The notes beneath the pieces were generated by a model. That model searched no databases. It was not told the DNA's origin and saw only the letters and a list, made by a program, of their open reading frames with translations. From the NCBI GenBank assembly GCA_027021385.1, contig JALUUL010000037.1, positions 1-64,000 on the forward strand: a stretch of DNA of 64,000 nucleotides. The letters are read 5' to 3'. This stretch comes from Planctomycetota bacterium. Its GTDB lineage: Bacteria; Planctomycetota; UBA1135; GCA-002748355. This document shows, in pieces, positions 1 to 8,838 of the stretch (position 1 is its first letter; every line of letters begins with the position of its first letter). The position numbers were made by a program, and so were the translations under genes.

Positions 1-14
1 CTGGGAAACCCCCC

Positions 15-35
15 GGGGGGGGGGGGGGGGGGGGG
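15..35. repeat. Poly-G homopolymer tract (G21)
   Basis: A run of 21 G directly follows six C, at the very edge of the window and about 40 bases past the stop of the first gene. It lies in non-coding sequence. A G run of this length is unusual even in GC-rich DNA. It could be a slippage-prone tract, but an assembly or two-colour sequencing artefact at a contig edge is at least as likely. Confidence 0.9.
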
Positions 36-75
36 ACACTGGGGAAAGAAGAATCATTCAAGAGGAGGGGGGCTC

Positions 76-1656
76 TCAGCGCCGGGTGATTCGGGCAGTG
101 GAACCCGGGCCGAGGCGATCGAGGGCCCGCAGGACCGGACCGAAGGCGGGCAGGACCCCGAGGATCCGGAAGGAGGAGGATTCGAGACGGTATACGGGCT
201 CCCTCGACGGCCGCCAGAAGGCGGACCGGGGGGCCAGTCCCGCCATGGGGGTCTTACGCGGGGGAGCGGCCAGGACGGCGAAGGTCCCCGACCCCTGGAT
301 CCCGGCCACGAGGCGGAGCCCTTCTCCCGAGGGCTCGATGCGGAGCCTCTCGAGAAAGGCCCGGGGGGCGGGAGGGCCGGGGTAGAGAAGCGCCTCGGGA
401 AGGCGGCCGAGACCTTCCCGGGAGAGACGGTCCGAGGGCCAGGGACGCCCCCGCTCGGAGACGGCGACCCGATCGGGGACCGGTTCGAGAGCCAGGAGAT
501 CCTCGAAGACCATCGGGACCCACCGGGCCCTACGCCAGGCGAGGACCGGAGTCTGTAGGGGCCAATCCCAATCCTCGTCGACCTGGGCCTGAGCGCCGAG
601 GTCGAGACTCTCGAGAAGGACGAGATCGCGCCCCGGTTCGGAGGAGATCCGCCAGCGCAGGAACGGAACGAGCGCACGCGGAGGATTCCAGGCGAGGAGT
701 CCGCCGAGGGGGGGCAGCTCCGCAAGCGCATCGACACAAGAGGATTGCTGATTCCGGAGCCAGACGCCGACCCGCTCCAGGGCGCGGATCCTGAGTTCAG
801 CGGCGAGGACGACGAGGACGGCAGGACCCAGGAGCAGGACTCGAAGAGGAACCCTCAGGCGGTGGAGGAACAGAGGGGTTCCCAGCAGGAAGAACCCGAA
901 CTCCCGGAACCAGAAGTCGGTCGCCGGGCCCGAGGATCCGAGGTCGCTCCAGAAACTTCGAGGACGGCCGATCCAGGACGGAAGGTCGGGATGCAGGAGA
1001 CGGCCGCATAACCAACCCGCGCAGAGCAAGGCCAGGGCCGGAAGAACGCTCGTCCGACCGCGGCGTCCGGAGAGGCCGTAGAGAAGGAAGAACAGGAACT
1101 GTCCCCAGGGGATCCCGGAGACGGGATCTGCGAAGCCCGCGGCCAGACCTGCGACTGGCGCGAGGAAGGGCAGGAGTCCCGGCCTCGAGGACCCGAGGAG
1201 CAGGAGCGGCCCGAGCACCAGGGGGACGCAGAGCCAGGCCTCCTGGATCGTCGCCGGAGAGGCTCCGAGCACCCATGCCCAGGCCCCGAGGGTGAACCCC
1301 GCCGCGAAACCGCCGAGCGCGGAGGGCGCCAAACGCAGCACGAGAACAGAGAGAGAGGCGGCGAAACCCGGCAAGGCGAGGGCCGCGAAGACCGCCCGCT
1401 GGACATGGAGATCGACGGCGAAGCTCCGGCAGAGGCCGGCGAGGGTGGAGGCGAGAGCGGGAGGGTCGAAGGACTCCCCCCCCGTCGCCCGGATGAAGAA
1501 CCAGTCCTCGGGCCAGGCGGAGAGTCCCGCGGTCCGCCATGCTCCGAGCATGCTGGAGAGGACCAGCCCGAACATCCCGGCGAGGAAGGCCCCCGTGGGG
1601 AATCTCTTCTCTCTCCCTTCGGAGTCCGCCTTCCTCCCGCCCTCGCCACCGTCCAT
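76..1656 (-). CDS. Multi-pass membrane protein of unknown function
   Basis: This 526-aa protein has a short charged N-terminus and then about eight to ten hydrophobic segments between residues 25 and 290 (for example GAFLAGMFGLVLSSMLGA and LLLGPAVLVVLAAELRIRAL). A mostly soluble C-terminal half of about 230 residues follows. I recognise no catalytic motif. The overall shape, an N-terminal membrane bundle with a C-terminal exoplasmic part, resembles GT-C type enzymes, but this is only a resemblance. It lies 34 nt downstream of the histidine kinase gene on the same strand, so the two are probably co-transcribed. An AGGA sequence 12 nt before the ATG is a plausible ribosome binding site. Confidence 0.75.
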   Translation of the reverse strand: MDGGEGGRKADSEGREKRFPTGAFLAGMFGLVLSSMLGAWRTAGLSAWPEDWFFIRATGGESFDPPALASTLAGLCRSFAVDLHVQRAVFAALALPGFAASLSVLVLRLAPSALGGFAAGFTLGAWAWVLGASPATIQEAWLCVPLVLGPLLLLGSSRPGLLPFLAPVAGLAAGFADPVSGIPWGQFLFFLLYGLSGRRGRTSVLPALALLCAGWLCGRLLHPDLPSWIGRPRSFWSDLGSSGPATDFWFREFGFFLLGTPLFLHRLRVPLRVLLLGPAVLVVLAAELRIRALERVGVWLRNQQSSCVDALAELPPLGGLLAWNPPRALVPFLRWRISSEPGRDLVLLESLDLGAQAQVDEDWDWPLQTPVLAWRRARWVPMVFEDLLALEPVPDRVAVSERGRPWPSDRLSREGLGRLPEALLYPGPPAPRAFLERLRIEPSGEGLRLVAGIQGSGTFAVLAAPPRKTPMAGLAPRSAFWRPSREPVYRLESSSFRILGVLPAFGPVLRALDRLGPGSTARITRR

Positions 1657-1690
1657 CGACAGGGATCCTACCGCCCCCTCCCGGAGTTCC

Positions 1691-3400
1691 CTACCAGGTC
1701 GGATGCGATTCGCGGCTTACCGGCAGCGTGAAGTGGAAACTCGCACCCCCGAGTTCCCCGGAGGCTCCGCACCAGATCCGTCCACCCATCTTGTCGAGGA
1801 TCTCCCGGCAGATCGGCAACCCCAAGCCCGTTCCCTTCGGTTTCTCCGTCAGGGAATCCCCGACTTGCTGGAACTTCTCGAAGATCCGCCTCCTCTCCTC
1901 CTCCGGGATCCCGGGGCCGCTGTCCTCGACGCGGAAGAACACCTCCTCGTCGCGGACCTCGACCGAGAGCTTGACGGTCCCCTTCTCCGGAAGGAACTTG
2001 CAGGCGTTCCCGACGAGGTTCGTAAGAACCTGATGCAGGCGGTCTCGATCCGCGTGCACAGGCGGCAGTTTCTCCGGGAGGTCCAGGACGAGTTCCCCCT
2101 TCTTCTCCTTGAGGAGGGGATCGAAGACCGCCCCCAGGGTCCGTAGGGCGTGCTCCACGTCCACCGGCCCGAAGTTGAACTCCATCTTCCCCGCCTCCAT
2201 GCGGGCGAGATCCAGGATCTCGTTCACGAGGCGGGTCAGGCGTTCCGCTTCCGTAGAAACGATGCCGAGGAACTCCTTCCAGGTGTCCTCGTCCTCCGGG
2301 GTCATGTGGAGGAGGATCTCGGTGTAGGAGCGGATCGAGGTCAACGGGGTCCTGAGTTCATGGCTCACCGAGGACAGGAACTCGTCCTTCATCCTCGAGA
2401 TCTCGACCGACGCCGTGATGTCGAGGAGAACGATCGCGACCCCTCCCTCTTCCCCGACCTCGTTCCCCCCGATCCCCGTGTCTTTGATCGGAGCGATCGA
2501 GACGTGGAAATGGCGGTCCTCGATCACGACCCCATCGACGAACTCGGTCCTTCCCCCGCGCCGGGCCCGGGAGATCGCTTCCTGAAGATCTTCTCGGGAT
2601 TCCCTCGGAAAGAGATCGCAGACGGGTCTCCCCTTGAGGTCGGAGGTTTCGCTTCCGAGGATCATCGAGGCCGAAGGGTTCGCGAGCACGACCTCCCCTC
2701 CGCGGTCCGTCACGAGCACCCCCTCGCCCAGGGAATGAAGGACGGCCCGGATCTTCTCGAAGGCCATTTCGAGGGCGAGATAGTTCGCCTGCGAGGTCCG
2801 GTTCCTCTCGACGAAATGGGCGGCCAGCCCCTTGATCTCCCGGGCGAGTTCCTCGATCTCCAGTAGTGACATCTCCGGGAAATCGATCTGCGCGTGATCC
2901 TCTCCCAGCCTGGGGATCATCCTCCTTATGAGATCGAGGGGCCTGCGGACCCTCGTCTTCAACCAGACCAGGAAGGCCAGAAAGACCGCGAGGGCGCCGG
3001 CCGCGGCATGGGCGGCCCGCCTCCACCACGTGGACGGGCGGGGGCGTAGGAGCGCTTCGAAACGGAGCCCCTTCGGGAGTTCGACGGTCTGAAGCCCTTC
3101 CTCCCCCTCGAACTCCAGATCTCCGGGAACCTGCTCGACGACGAGACCCTGGCCCGCGAGCAGGCGGACTCCGCGGATCCTGGAGGCGAGGGAATCGACG
3201 AGCGCCTCCGCCTCCTGCACGAAAGACGCTCGGTCCCCGGTCTCCACGGCCTCCACTCCCCGCAGCCGGAGCGACTCGAGCGCGACCTCGAGCCCCGGAT
3301 CCTTCCCTTCCTCCGGAAGCAAGGCCACGAACAGGACGCCCAGGAAGGCCCCGAGGATTCCGACCCGGACCCCCCCGGAAAGGAGGCTCCACGAGAACAT
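1691..3400 (-). CDS. Membrane-bound PAS sensor histidine kinase
   Basis: This 569-aa two-component sensor kinase has two membrane segments (about residues 10-28 and 130-147) bracketing a periplasmic region of about 100 aa. A HAMP-like linker (150-200) and a PAS domain (about 215-335) follow. The HisKA phosphoacceptor block is SSVSHELRTPLTSI, with the histidine near 347. The C-terminal ATPase domain shows an N-box (NLVGNACKF), a G1 box (VEDSGPGIPEEE) and a G2 box (GTGLGLPI). GGGGAGG seven bases before the ATG is a strong ribosome binding site. No response regulator is adjacent. The divergent neighbour is a sigma-54-type activator without a receiver domain, so partnership with it is speculative. 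Confidence 0.95.
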   Translation of the reverse strand: MFSWSLLSGGVRVGILGAFLGVLFVALLPEEGKDPGLEVALESLRLRGVEAVETGDRASFVQEAEALVDSLASRIRGVRLLAGQGLVVEQVPGDLEFEGEEGLQTVELPKGLRFEALLRPRPSTWWRRAAHAAAGALAVFLAFLVWLKTRVRRPLDLIRRMIPRLGEDHAQIDFPEMSLLEIEELAREIKGLAAHFVERNRTSQANYLALEMAFEKIRAVLHSLGEGVLVTDRGGEVVLANPSASMILGSETSDLKGRPVCDLFPRESREDLQEAISRARRGGRTEFVDGVVIEDRHFHVSIAPIKDTGIGGNEVGEEGGVAIVLLDITASVEISRMKDEFLSSVSHELRTPLTSIRSYTEILLHMTPEDEDTWKEFLGIVSTEAERLTRLVNEILDLARMEAGKMEFNFGPVDVEHALRTLGAVFDPLLKEKKGELVLDLPEKLPPVHADRDRLHQVLTNLVGNACKFLPEKGTVKLSVEVRDEEVFFRVEDSGPGIPEEERRRIFEKFQQVGDSLTEKPKGTGLGLPICREILDKMGGRIWCGASGELGGASFHFTLPVSRESHPTW

Positions 3401-3786
3401 CAGAGCCCTCCCCCTCGGAACGCACGGAGGTCCCGGTCAGGGTCAGGGTGATCCGACATGTACCGGACCGCCCATGGTCTCGGAAAAAGAAGAACCATGG
3501 TCATGGAAGCGGCTTCGAATCGGGCTCGGATAAGGTTGACGGTTCCGGGTCCTTGGCCCCGGAGTACTTCGGCCGCCCCGGGGCCGGACTTGCGTCCGAA
3601 ATCGAGAATCCCCGGTCATCCCCCCTTCTCCCCCCAGCTCATAATCCCCAGCGGCCGGAAATCCTTACTCCGCCTTTCCCTCGCTCCCAAAGGCTTGAAG
3701 TTCTCGGAAGCCCCCGAGCCCGGGACCGGCCCGCTTCCTCGCTTGCGCCGGAATCGGAACTTCCGGTAGCATGGGATGTTCCTGCC
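3401..3786. other. Divergent intergenic region between sensor kinase and sigma-54 activator
   Basis: These 386 nt hold no convincing gene. The upstream extension of the right-hand ORF (from 3448) has no family similarity and poor coding character. A possible sigma-70-type promoter for the right-hand gene is TTGCGC (3743-3748), 18 nt, TAGCAT (3767-3772), ending 14 nt before the chosen ATG. I saw no -24/-12 sigma-54 promoter. Confidence 0.4.
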
Positions 3787-6700
3787 ATGGTTAGGGAGTC
3801 GGAAGGCAGGTCCGTCCCGCGAAGGACCAGAGTCTTCGATCTCGCGGCGCTCCTCCACGAAGCGGCGGAGCCCCTCCCGATCGAGGTCCTGACCTCCGCC
3901 TTGGGGTTGGGCCCCGCGGAGTTGGAGGCGGCCCTAGGGCGCCTCCCCGCCCTCCTTCCCGGCGCCAGGATCCACAGGACGCGCGGGGGGATCCGTCTCT
4001 TCTTCCGCGGAAAGGACCCGGAGGAACTCCGGCAGCGGGGAGGACGCATCCGGAGGATGCTCGGACACCACCACCCCGACCCCGCCCGTCGTCTCGGTCT
4101 CCTTCGGGAGGCCGGGGACCTGAGGCGTGCCAGGGCCCTCCTCAAAACCCTCCCCCCTCCCCCTCGGTGCAGACCCGAGACCAGGATCCGATTCCTCAGG
4201 GAGGCTCTCGAACTCGCCGGAGACAACGGTGAGCGCAGAGACCGCGCCTGCAAGCTCTCGGAGGAACTCTGGTCGGAGGGACGGATCGCGGAACTTACCG
4301 ATCTCTGCGGACGCCCCTGGTTCCGGAGGAGCCGCGACCCGAGACTCCGTCTCTGGCGCGCGCGCCTCCTCCACCGCCTCGCCAGGTATTCCGAATCCCT
4401 GGAACTCACGACCTCCCTCCTTCGGTCGCGGGACGAGGCGGAGGACCTTCCCGAACTCCATGCCCGGAATCTCCTCTTCTGCGGGCGCGGGAGACGGGCC
4501 CTCTCCTACCTCGAGGCAGCCCTCCACCCCCCGTCCCCGACCTCGACGAAGGCCGAACTAGCACTCCACCTGGCCTACGCCCGCTGCCTACAGGAAGTCT
4601 CCCCGGGACGGGCCGCGCACCTCCCGGTCCTAGCGAGGATCGTCCGCGAGGCGAGACGCCGCCGGGATTCCGAACTCGAGGCCAGAGCCTCCCTTCACGT
4701 GGGCCTCGTCCTGGCGGAGCGGGATGCGGGTCCCGCGGCGGCCCGCTGGTTGGGGAGGGCGCGGCGGGCCTTCATCACGGGAGGGGACGCGTTCTATGCA
4801 GGAGAGACCGAGAACCATCTCGGCCTTCTCTTCCACCGCTCAGGGAACGGCCGTCGGGCGCGGGAATTCTTCGAATCCGCAATCCGCCGCCTGCAGGAGG
4901 GAGGGGAAAGCCGGGCGATCGCCCTGGTACGTCTGAATCTCGCGTCCCTCCTCCTCGACCTCGAGGATTTCGAACGGTCGAGGGAGACCCTGGACCTCGT
5001 CCTGGAGACCCTGGACCCCGGCCTCCTCCGCGTCCGGGCGGAGGCGCTCGGTCTCCGCTGCGACCTCGGGCGGGGCGCCGCGCCGGACCGGATCCTCGAA
5101 GCCCTCGATCGTCTCGAACGGAGAATCCCCGAGCCCGAATCCTCGCCGGTCCTCGCCTCCATCCGGGGAATCCGCGCCGAGGCCCGGATCCTCGCCGGGG
5201 ATCCTCTCGGCGCCCGGAACGAACTCGAAGGGGCTCTCGAAATCCTCGGCCCCGAACCCCCGCCGAAGCTCGAGGCCGAGATCCTCGCCGAACTCGCCGG
5301 TCTCGAATCCGATCTTTACAGGGCGAGGACGAGACTCGCCCGGGCCTTATTCCGGACGCGGAGCGACCCTCCCCTCGCCGTCCGTTCGGCCCGCGCCGCC
5401 CTTCGCGGGAAACCGCCTCTCGAGGGCGGGGCGCTCCCTCTTCCCCTGCGCCGTGCCCGGGAACTCCATGCACGCCTTCTCGCCCTCCGCTCCGGGGGCC
5501 CCCCGCCCCCGGTCTTCACGAACCGGCGCCTCCCCCTTCTCGAATCGATGTGCCGCACCCTTCTCGGCGCCGACCGGGGACTCCTGCTCAAAGCCCTCCC
5601 CGCGTTCTTCCGATCGGCCTTCGAGGCCGACTCCTGGCTCCTCCTCTCGAGGGGGCCGGCCGGGAGTTGGCGGCGGACGGCCGGGGGCGGGAACCTGGAT
5701 CCCGCCAGAGTCCTCCACTGGAATCGTTCCGGATTGCCGGAGGCGGGGGAGGGGAGCCTCCTCCTCGTCCGGAGTCCGGGGGGCGGACTCCTCCTCTGCC
5801 TCGGAAACTCGAGCCTCCGGTATCGGTACGGGACGGCCGAACGCGAGGCCCTCGTCTTCCTCCTGTCCATCCTCGAAGAACGCGGCATCTTTCTCTCAAG
5901 GACTTCCCAGGAGGCTCGCCCGGCCCCCGCCTCCCGAGGGGCACCCTCTCTTCCCGCAGCGGAGGGCGCGGAGCCCTCGTTCCTCCTTCCCCGCCCCTCG
6001 GTCCCTCCGGCCCGGGGAAGGGAAGGGAGCCGTCTCTCGAGCCCCCACCCCCCCCTCGACGGAAGGGATGCGAGGATCCGGGCGGCGATCCGCCTCGCGG
6101 AAGAGACCGCGGCCTCCACCCTTCCCCTCGTCATCCTGGGTGAGACGGGAACCGGCAAGAGCCGTTTCGCGGCCTGGATCCACGAGACCTCCGACCGCCG
6201 CGACGGGCCCCTCATCGTCCTCGACGCCGCGACCCTGCGCAGCGGACTCGGCGAGGCGGAACTCTGCGGGCATTGCAAGGGAGCCTTCACCGGAGCCGAG
6301 CAGGACCGTCCCGGTCTCCTCGAACAGGCCTCGGGCGGAACCCTGATCCTCGACAACCCCGAGATGCTCCCGGAAACCCTCCAGTCGATCCTGCTCGGCG
6401 CCCTCGAACGGAAGGAGATCCGGAGACTGGGCTCGACCCGGCCCCGCCCCCTCGATCTCCGCTGCATCACGACGAGCAGGGAAGCCCTCGAGCACTGGGC
6501 CCGCCGGGGTCTCCTCCGCCAGGACCTCCTCTTCCGCCTGCAAGGAGTCGTCTTCCATCTGCCCCCCCTCAGGGAGCGGATCCAGGACCTGCCCCTCCTC
6601 CTCACGGCGATGTGCCGGGAGGAATCCCCGAACGACCGCCCCCGGGCGGTGGATCTCTCCGCCTGCGAGGCCTTGATGCGGGAGGATTGGCCGGGGAACC

Positions 6701-6999
6701 TCCGAGAACTGCGCAACCGGCTCCGGAGGGCCCTCCTCCTCGACCCGGACCGTGAAGTCCTGGGTCCCTCCCTCCGGAACCCGGCGGGGCCGATTCCTTC
6801 CGGTCGCCCTCCCTCCCTGCGCGCGGCCCTGGAACTGGAGGAGCGGCGGCTCCTGTCCGAGAGCCTCGCGGCCTGCGGGGGGCACAGGGGAAAGGCCGCC
6901 GAAGCTCTCGGCATTTCGAGGCGCTGGCTGCAGGAGCGCTTGAAGGCCCTCGGACTCCAGGACCTTCCCCGGGACCTCCGAGTCCTCGCGAAACTCTGA
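3787..6999 (+). CDS. TPR-repeat sigma-54-dependent-type AAA+ transcriptional activator
   Basis: From the ATG at 3787 the protein is 1070 aa. The longer ORF from 3448 adds 113 residues without family character. Residues of about 90-620 are helical TPR-like repeats. Residues of about 580-710 look GAF-like. Residues of about 765-990 are a sigma-54 interaction AAA+ domain: Walker A GETGTGKS (near 782), a GAFTGA loop (near 831), arginine-finger region RQDLLFRL and LPPLRER. The C-terminus has a Fis-type helix-turn-helix (GKAAEALGISRRWLQERL). The Walker B block reads GGTLILDNPE, so the usual Asp-Glu pair is Asp-Asn. The intact GAFTGA predicts contact with sigma-54, but ATP hydrolysis may be impaired. 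The TPR part, rather than a phosphorylated receiver, probably senses the signal. A related AAA+ scaffold without ATPase activity is the alternative. Confidence 0.92.
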   Translation: MVRESEGRSVPRRTRVFDLAALLHEAAEPLPIEVLTSALGLGPAELEAALGRLPALLPGARIHRTRGGIRLFFRGKDPEELRQRGGRIRRMLGHHHPDPARRLGLLREAGDLRRARALLKTLPPPPRCRPETRIRFLREALELAGDNGERRDRACKLSEELWSEGRIAELTDLCGRPWFRRSRDPRLRLWRARLLHRLARYSESLELTTSLLRSRDEAEDLPELHARNLLFCGRGRRALSYLEAALHPPSPTSTKAELALHLAYARCLQEVSPGRAAHLPVLARIVREARRRRDSELEARASLHVGLVLAERDAGPAAARWLGRARRAFITGGDAFYAGETENHLGLLFHRSGNGRRAREFFESAIRRLQEGGESRAIALVRLNLASLLLDLEDFERSRETLDLVLETLDPGLLRVRAEALGLRCDLGRGAAPDRILEALDRLERRIPEPESSPVLASIRGIRAEARILAGDPLGARNELEGALEILGPEPPPKLEAEILAELAGLESDLYRARTRLARALFRTRSDPPLAVRSARAALRGKPPLEGGALPLPLRRARELHARLLALRSGGPPPPVFTNRRLPLLESMCRTLLGADRGLLLKALPAFFRSAFEADSWLLLSRGPAGSWRRTAGGGNLDPARVLHWNRSGLPEAGEGSLLLVRSPGGGLLLCLGNSSLRYRYGTAEREALVFLLSILEERGIFLSRTSQEARPAPASRGAPSLPAAEGAEPSFLLPRPSVPPARGREGSRLSSPHPPLDGRDARIRAAIRLAEETAASTLPLVILGETGTGKSRFAAWIHETSDRRDGPLIVLDAATLRSGLGEAELCGHCKGAFTGAEQDRPGLLEQASGGTLILDNPEMLPETLQSILLGALERKEIRRLGSTRPRPLDLRCITTSREALEHWARRGLLRQDLLFRLQGVVFHLPPLRERIQDLPLLLTAMCREESPNDRPRAVDLSACEALMREDWPGNLRELRNRLRRALLLDPDREVLGPSLRNPAGPIPSGRPPSLRAALELEERRLLSESLAACGGHRGKAAEALGISRRWLQERLKALGLQDLPRDLRVLAKL

Positions 7000-7004
7000 G
7001 GAGG

Positions 7005-7024
7005 ATCGGAAGGATCCTTCCGAT
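7005..7024 (+). terminator. Palindromic hairpin after the sigma-54 activator
   Basis: ATCGGAAGGATCCTTCCGAT is a perfect 20-nt inverted repeat starting six bases after the TGA stop and followed by TTTC. It is consistent with a transcription terminator, although the U tract is short. Confidence 0.6.
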
Positions 7025-7140
7025 TTCCCGGCCCCTCCTGCGGGTGGGCAAGGATTCCGGGGCGGATAAGACTCAAGAAAACCCTACCAGAAAAGGGGTT
7101 ACGAGCTCAACCAGGAAGCCACTCCATTGATGGCACATCC

Positions 7141-7396
7141 TTTGCTCTGTCTCGGTCTGCGACGGTCCCCCGTCGCTGTGGAGAGAGAGAGCAGAAGGGT
7201 CGTTCCCCGTCACCGTGGATCGGCCGCTTCTTGCCTTCGGATGTCCGTTTCAGAGGCACGCAGGGCCTTCGGACGACCAGATGGAGGTCGCCGAAGGTGG
7301 ACTCCGGAGGCATGTCCCTGATGGCAGACAGGGACACCCCCCGGAGGGGTGGGGCGGGAAGCCGCAGGCAGGGCTTCCATCCATCCGACCCCACCC
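7141..7396. ncRNA. Candidate structured RNA or long leader (three strong hairpins)
   Basis: The 515-nt gap before the HEAT-repeat gene (7000-7514) contains three strong inverted repeats. H1 (7143-7193) pairs TGCTCTGTCTC with GAGAGAGAGCA (10 of 11) around an inner GCGACGG/CCGTCGC stem with a TCCC loop. H2 (7313-7336) is TGTCCCTG/CAGGGACA with an 8-nt loop. H3 (7347-7396) is GGGTGGGG/CCCCACCC enclosing GGAAGCC/GGCTTCC. The region is less GC-rich than the genes and carries no credible ORF. It does not match RNase P, tmRNA, SRP RNA or 6S motifs that I know. The strand cannot be decided. It may be a separate small RNA or the 5' leader of the gene at 7515. Confidence 0.4.
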
Positions 7397-7514
7397 TTCC
7401 ACCTTCCGCCCGCGCCAGGGCGCCTTCGGGACTCCGTCAAGATCCCCACTCCCCCACCCGATAGGGCACCTGCCGTCGGGTCCGGAGCCCGGACGGTCGG
7501 AGGGGGGAGCATCC

Positions 7515-8792
7515 ATGGCGCTGAAGCATATCCGACGAATCGCCTGCGCGATCGTTCTGGTTCCGGCCCTCGTTCGAGGAAGCCTGGAAGCACAGGACCC
7601 GGCCGGGCGGGAGTCCGCCCTCGAGGCTGCCCTCGAGATCCTCGACATCTCCGAATCCCTCGAGGGCGGCACGAGAGCAATCGAGGAGGCCTACCGGCGA
7701 AAGGACCCGGAAGCCATCCGGCCCTATCTCACCCACGGACGCAAGGAGGTCCGAACCCTGGCCGTCCACCGTCTGGGCGACCTCAAGGACGGGGGGAGCG
7801 CCGGCGTTCTCGGCGCCCTCCTGCGGACCTCGAAGGACGAGGACCTGCGCGCGCAGGCGGCACGTTCCCTGAGCCTTCTCGAACGGGGAGCGGGACGGCC
7901 CTGGCTCAAGAAGGTCCTGACCGACAGGAATCCCCGTGTCCGCCTGCACGCCGCGACCTCCTTCCTCGGCGGAGCGGCCGGGCCTTCCGAGATCCAGGGG
8001 CTGCTCGAGGCGATCGACGCCTACGTCTCCGACGAGGCCGGGGCCCGGGCCCAGGCCGTCCTCGCCCTGCACGACGAAGGGGACCCCTCGGTCCTCAAGC
8101 CCCTGGCCGCGACCCCGGCCGGCGGTCCCCGCTTCCAGCAGGCCCTCGTCTATACCTTCCAGGATCTGAGTCCGCGCCTCGAGGAGGAGGCACGCCTCCG
8201 GATCCTCGGCGCGGCCCTCGCCTCCCCGAACAAACCCCTGCGTCGTTACGCGATCCAGGCCCTCGGGGCGAGCCATGATCCGAAGGCCCTACCCCTCCTG
8301 CGCGACGCGGTGGCCCGCGAACGGGATCCCGGGCTCGTCAAACTCTGCGAACTTGCGGTCCAGGCCCTCGCCCCGAAACCGCGCGGCAAACTGGGCGAGA
8401 GCTGGGCCCGATTCGTCGCGGCCTTCCGGGCGCAGCTCACATCCGCGAAGACATGGTTCGCTAACCTCCCCAGTGGCCTGCGCCTCGGCCTGCTCGGGCT
8501 CCCCGCCGGTCTGGCCCTCCTCTTCCTCGCATTTCGGATCCTGCTGCGGAGAGCGAGATCGCGGCGCTCCCGCGCCGACCTCGAGGCGATGCTCCTTCCG
8601 AGCGGGGAGGTCGAGGAGGGAACGCCCCTCTCGAAAAGAGGACTCGAATCCGAGGACCCGGCCGCCGAAAGCATTCTCGACCCCGAACTCGAGGAACTCC
8701 CGGGGCTCGCCTCCCTCTACGAGGACGAGGAAGAGGAAAGGGACGAGGAGCGGGCCATCCCGGCCGATGGCCGGAACGAAACCCGCTCCTGA
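7515..8792 (+). CDS. HEAT-repeat protein with signal peptide and C-terminal membrane anchor
   Basis: The ORF track begins at 7215, but the ATG at 7515 has a strong ribosome binding site (GGAGGGGGGAGC just upstream) and opens a clear signal peptide (ACAIVLVPALVRGSLEAQ). That gives 425 aa. Residues of about 50-310 hold HEAT/PBS-lyase-type helical repeats (for example VRTLAVHRLGDLKD, LRAQAARSLSLLE, LRRYAIQALGASHD). A hydrophobic segment near 320-340 (LRLGLLGLPAGLALLFLAF) is followed by an arginine-rich stretch and an acidic tail, suggesting a periplasmic repeat domain with a cytoplasmic tail. Such repeats bind proteins; the partner is unknown. It converges with the secreted-protein gene at 8839. 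Confidence 0.85.
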   Translation: MALKHIRRIACAIVLVPALVRGSLEAQDPAGRESALEAALEILDISESLEGGTRAIEEAYRRKDPEAIRPYLTHGRKEVRTLAVHRLGDLKDGGSAGVLGALLRTSKDEDLRAQAARSLSLLERGAGRPWLKKVLTDRNPRVRLHAATSFLGGAAGPSEIQGLLEAIDAYVSDEAGARAQAVLALHDEGDPSVLKPLAATPAGGPRFQQALVYTFQDLSPRLEEEARLRILGAALASPNKPLRRYAIQALGASHDPKALPLLRDAVARERDPGLVKLCELAVQALAPKPRGKLGESWARFVAAFRAQLTSAKTWFANLPSGLRLGLLGLPAGLALLFLAFRILLRRARSRRSRADLEAMLLPSGEVEEGTPLSKRGLESEDPAAESILDPELEELPGLASLYEDEEEERDEERAIPADGRNETRS

Positions 8793-8838
8793 CCACCGCC
8801 AGGAACCGGGGGCTCCCGGCCGGCGCCGCTCCCCGGCC

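Noticed and set aside
7060-7420. Hairpin region as RNase P RNA, tmRNA, SRP RNA or 6S RNA
   Set aside because: None of the conserved core motifs of these RNAs that I know could be found on either strand.
7107-7680. Several antisense and sense ORFs over the hairpin region as genes
   Set aside because: They carry no family-like sequence, change frame without codon bias and overlap the inverted repeats; the region is better described as non-coding.
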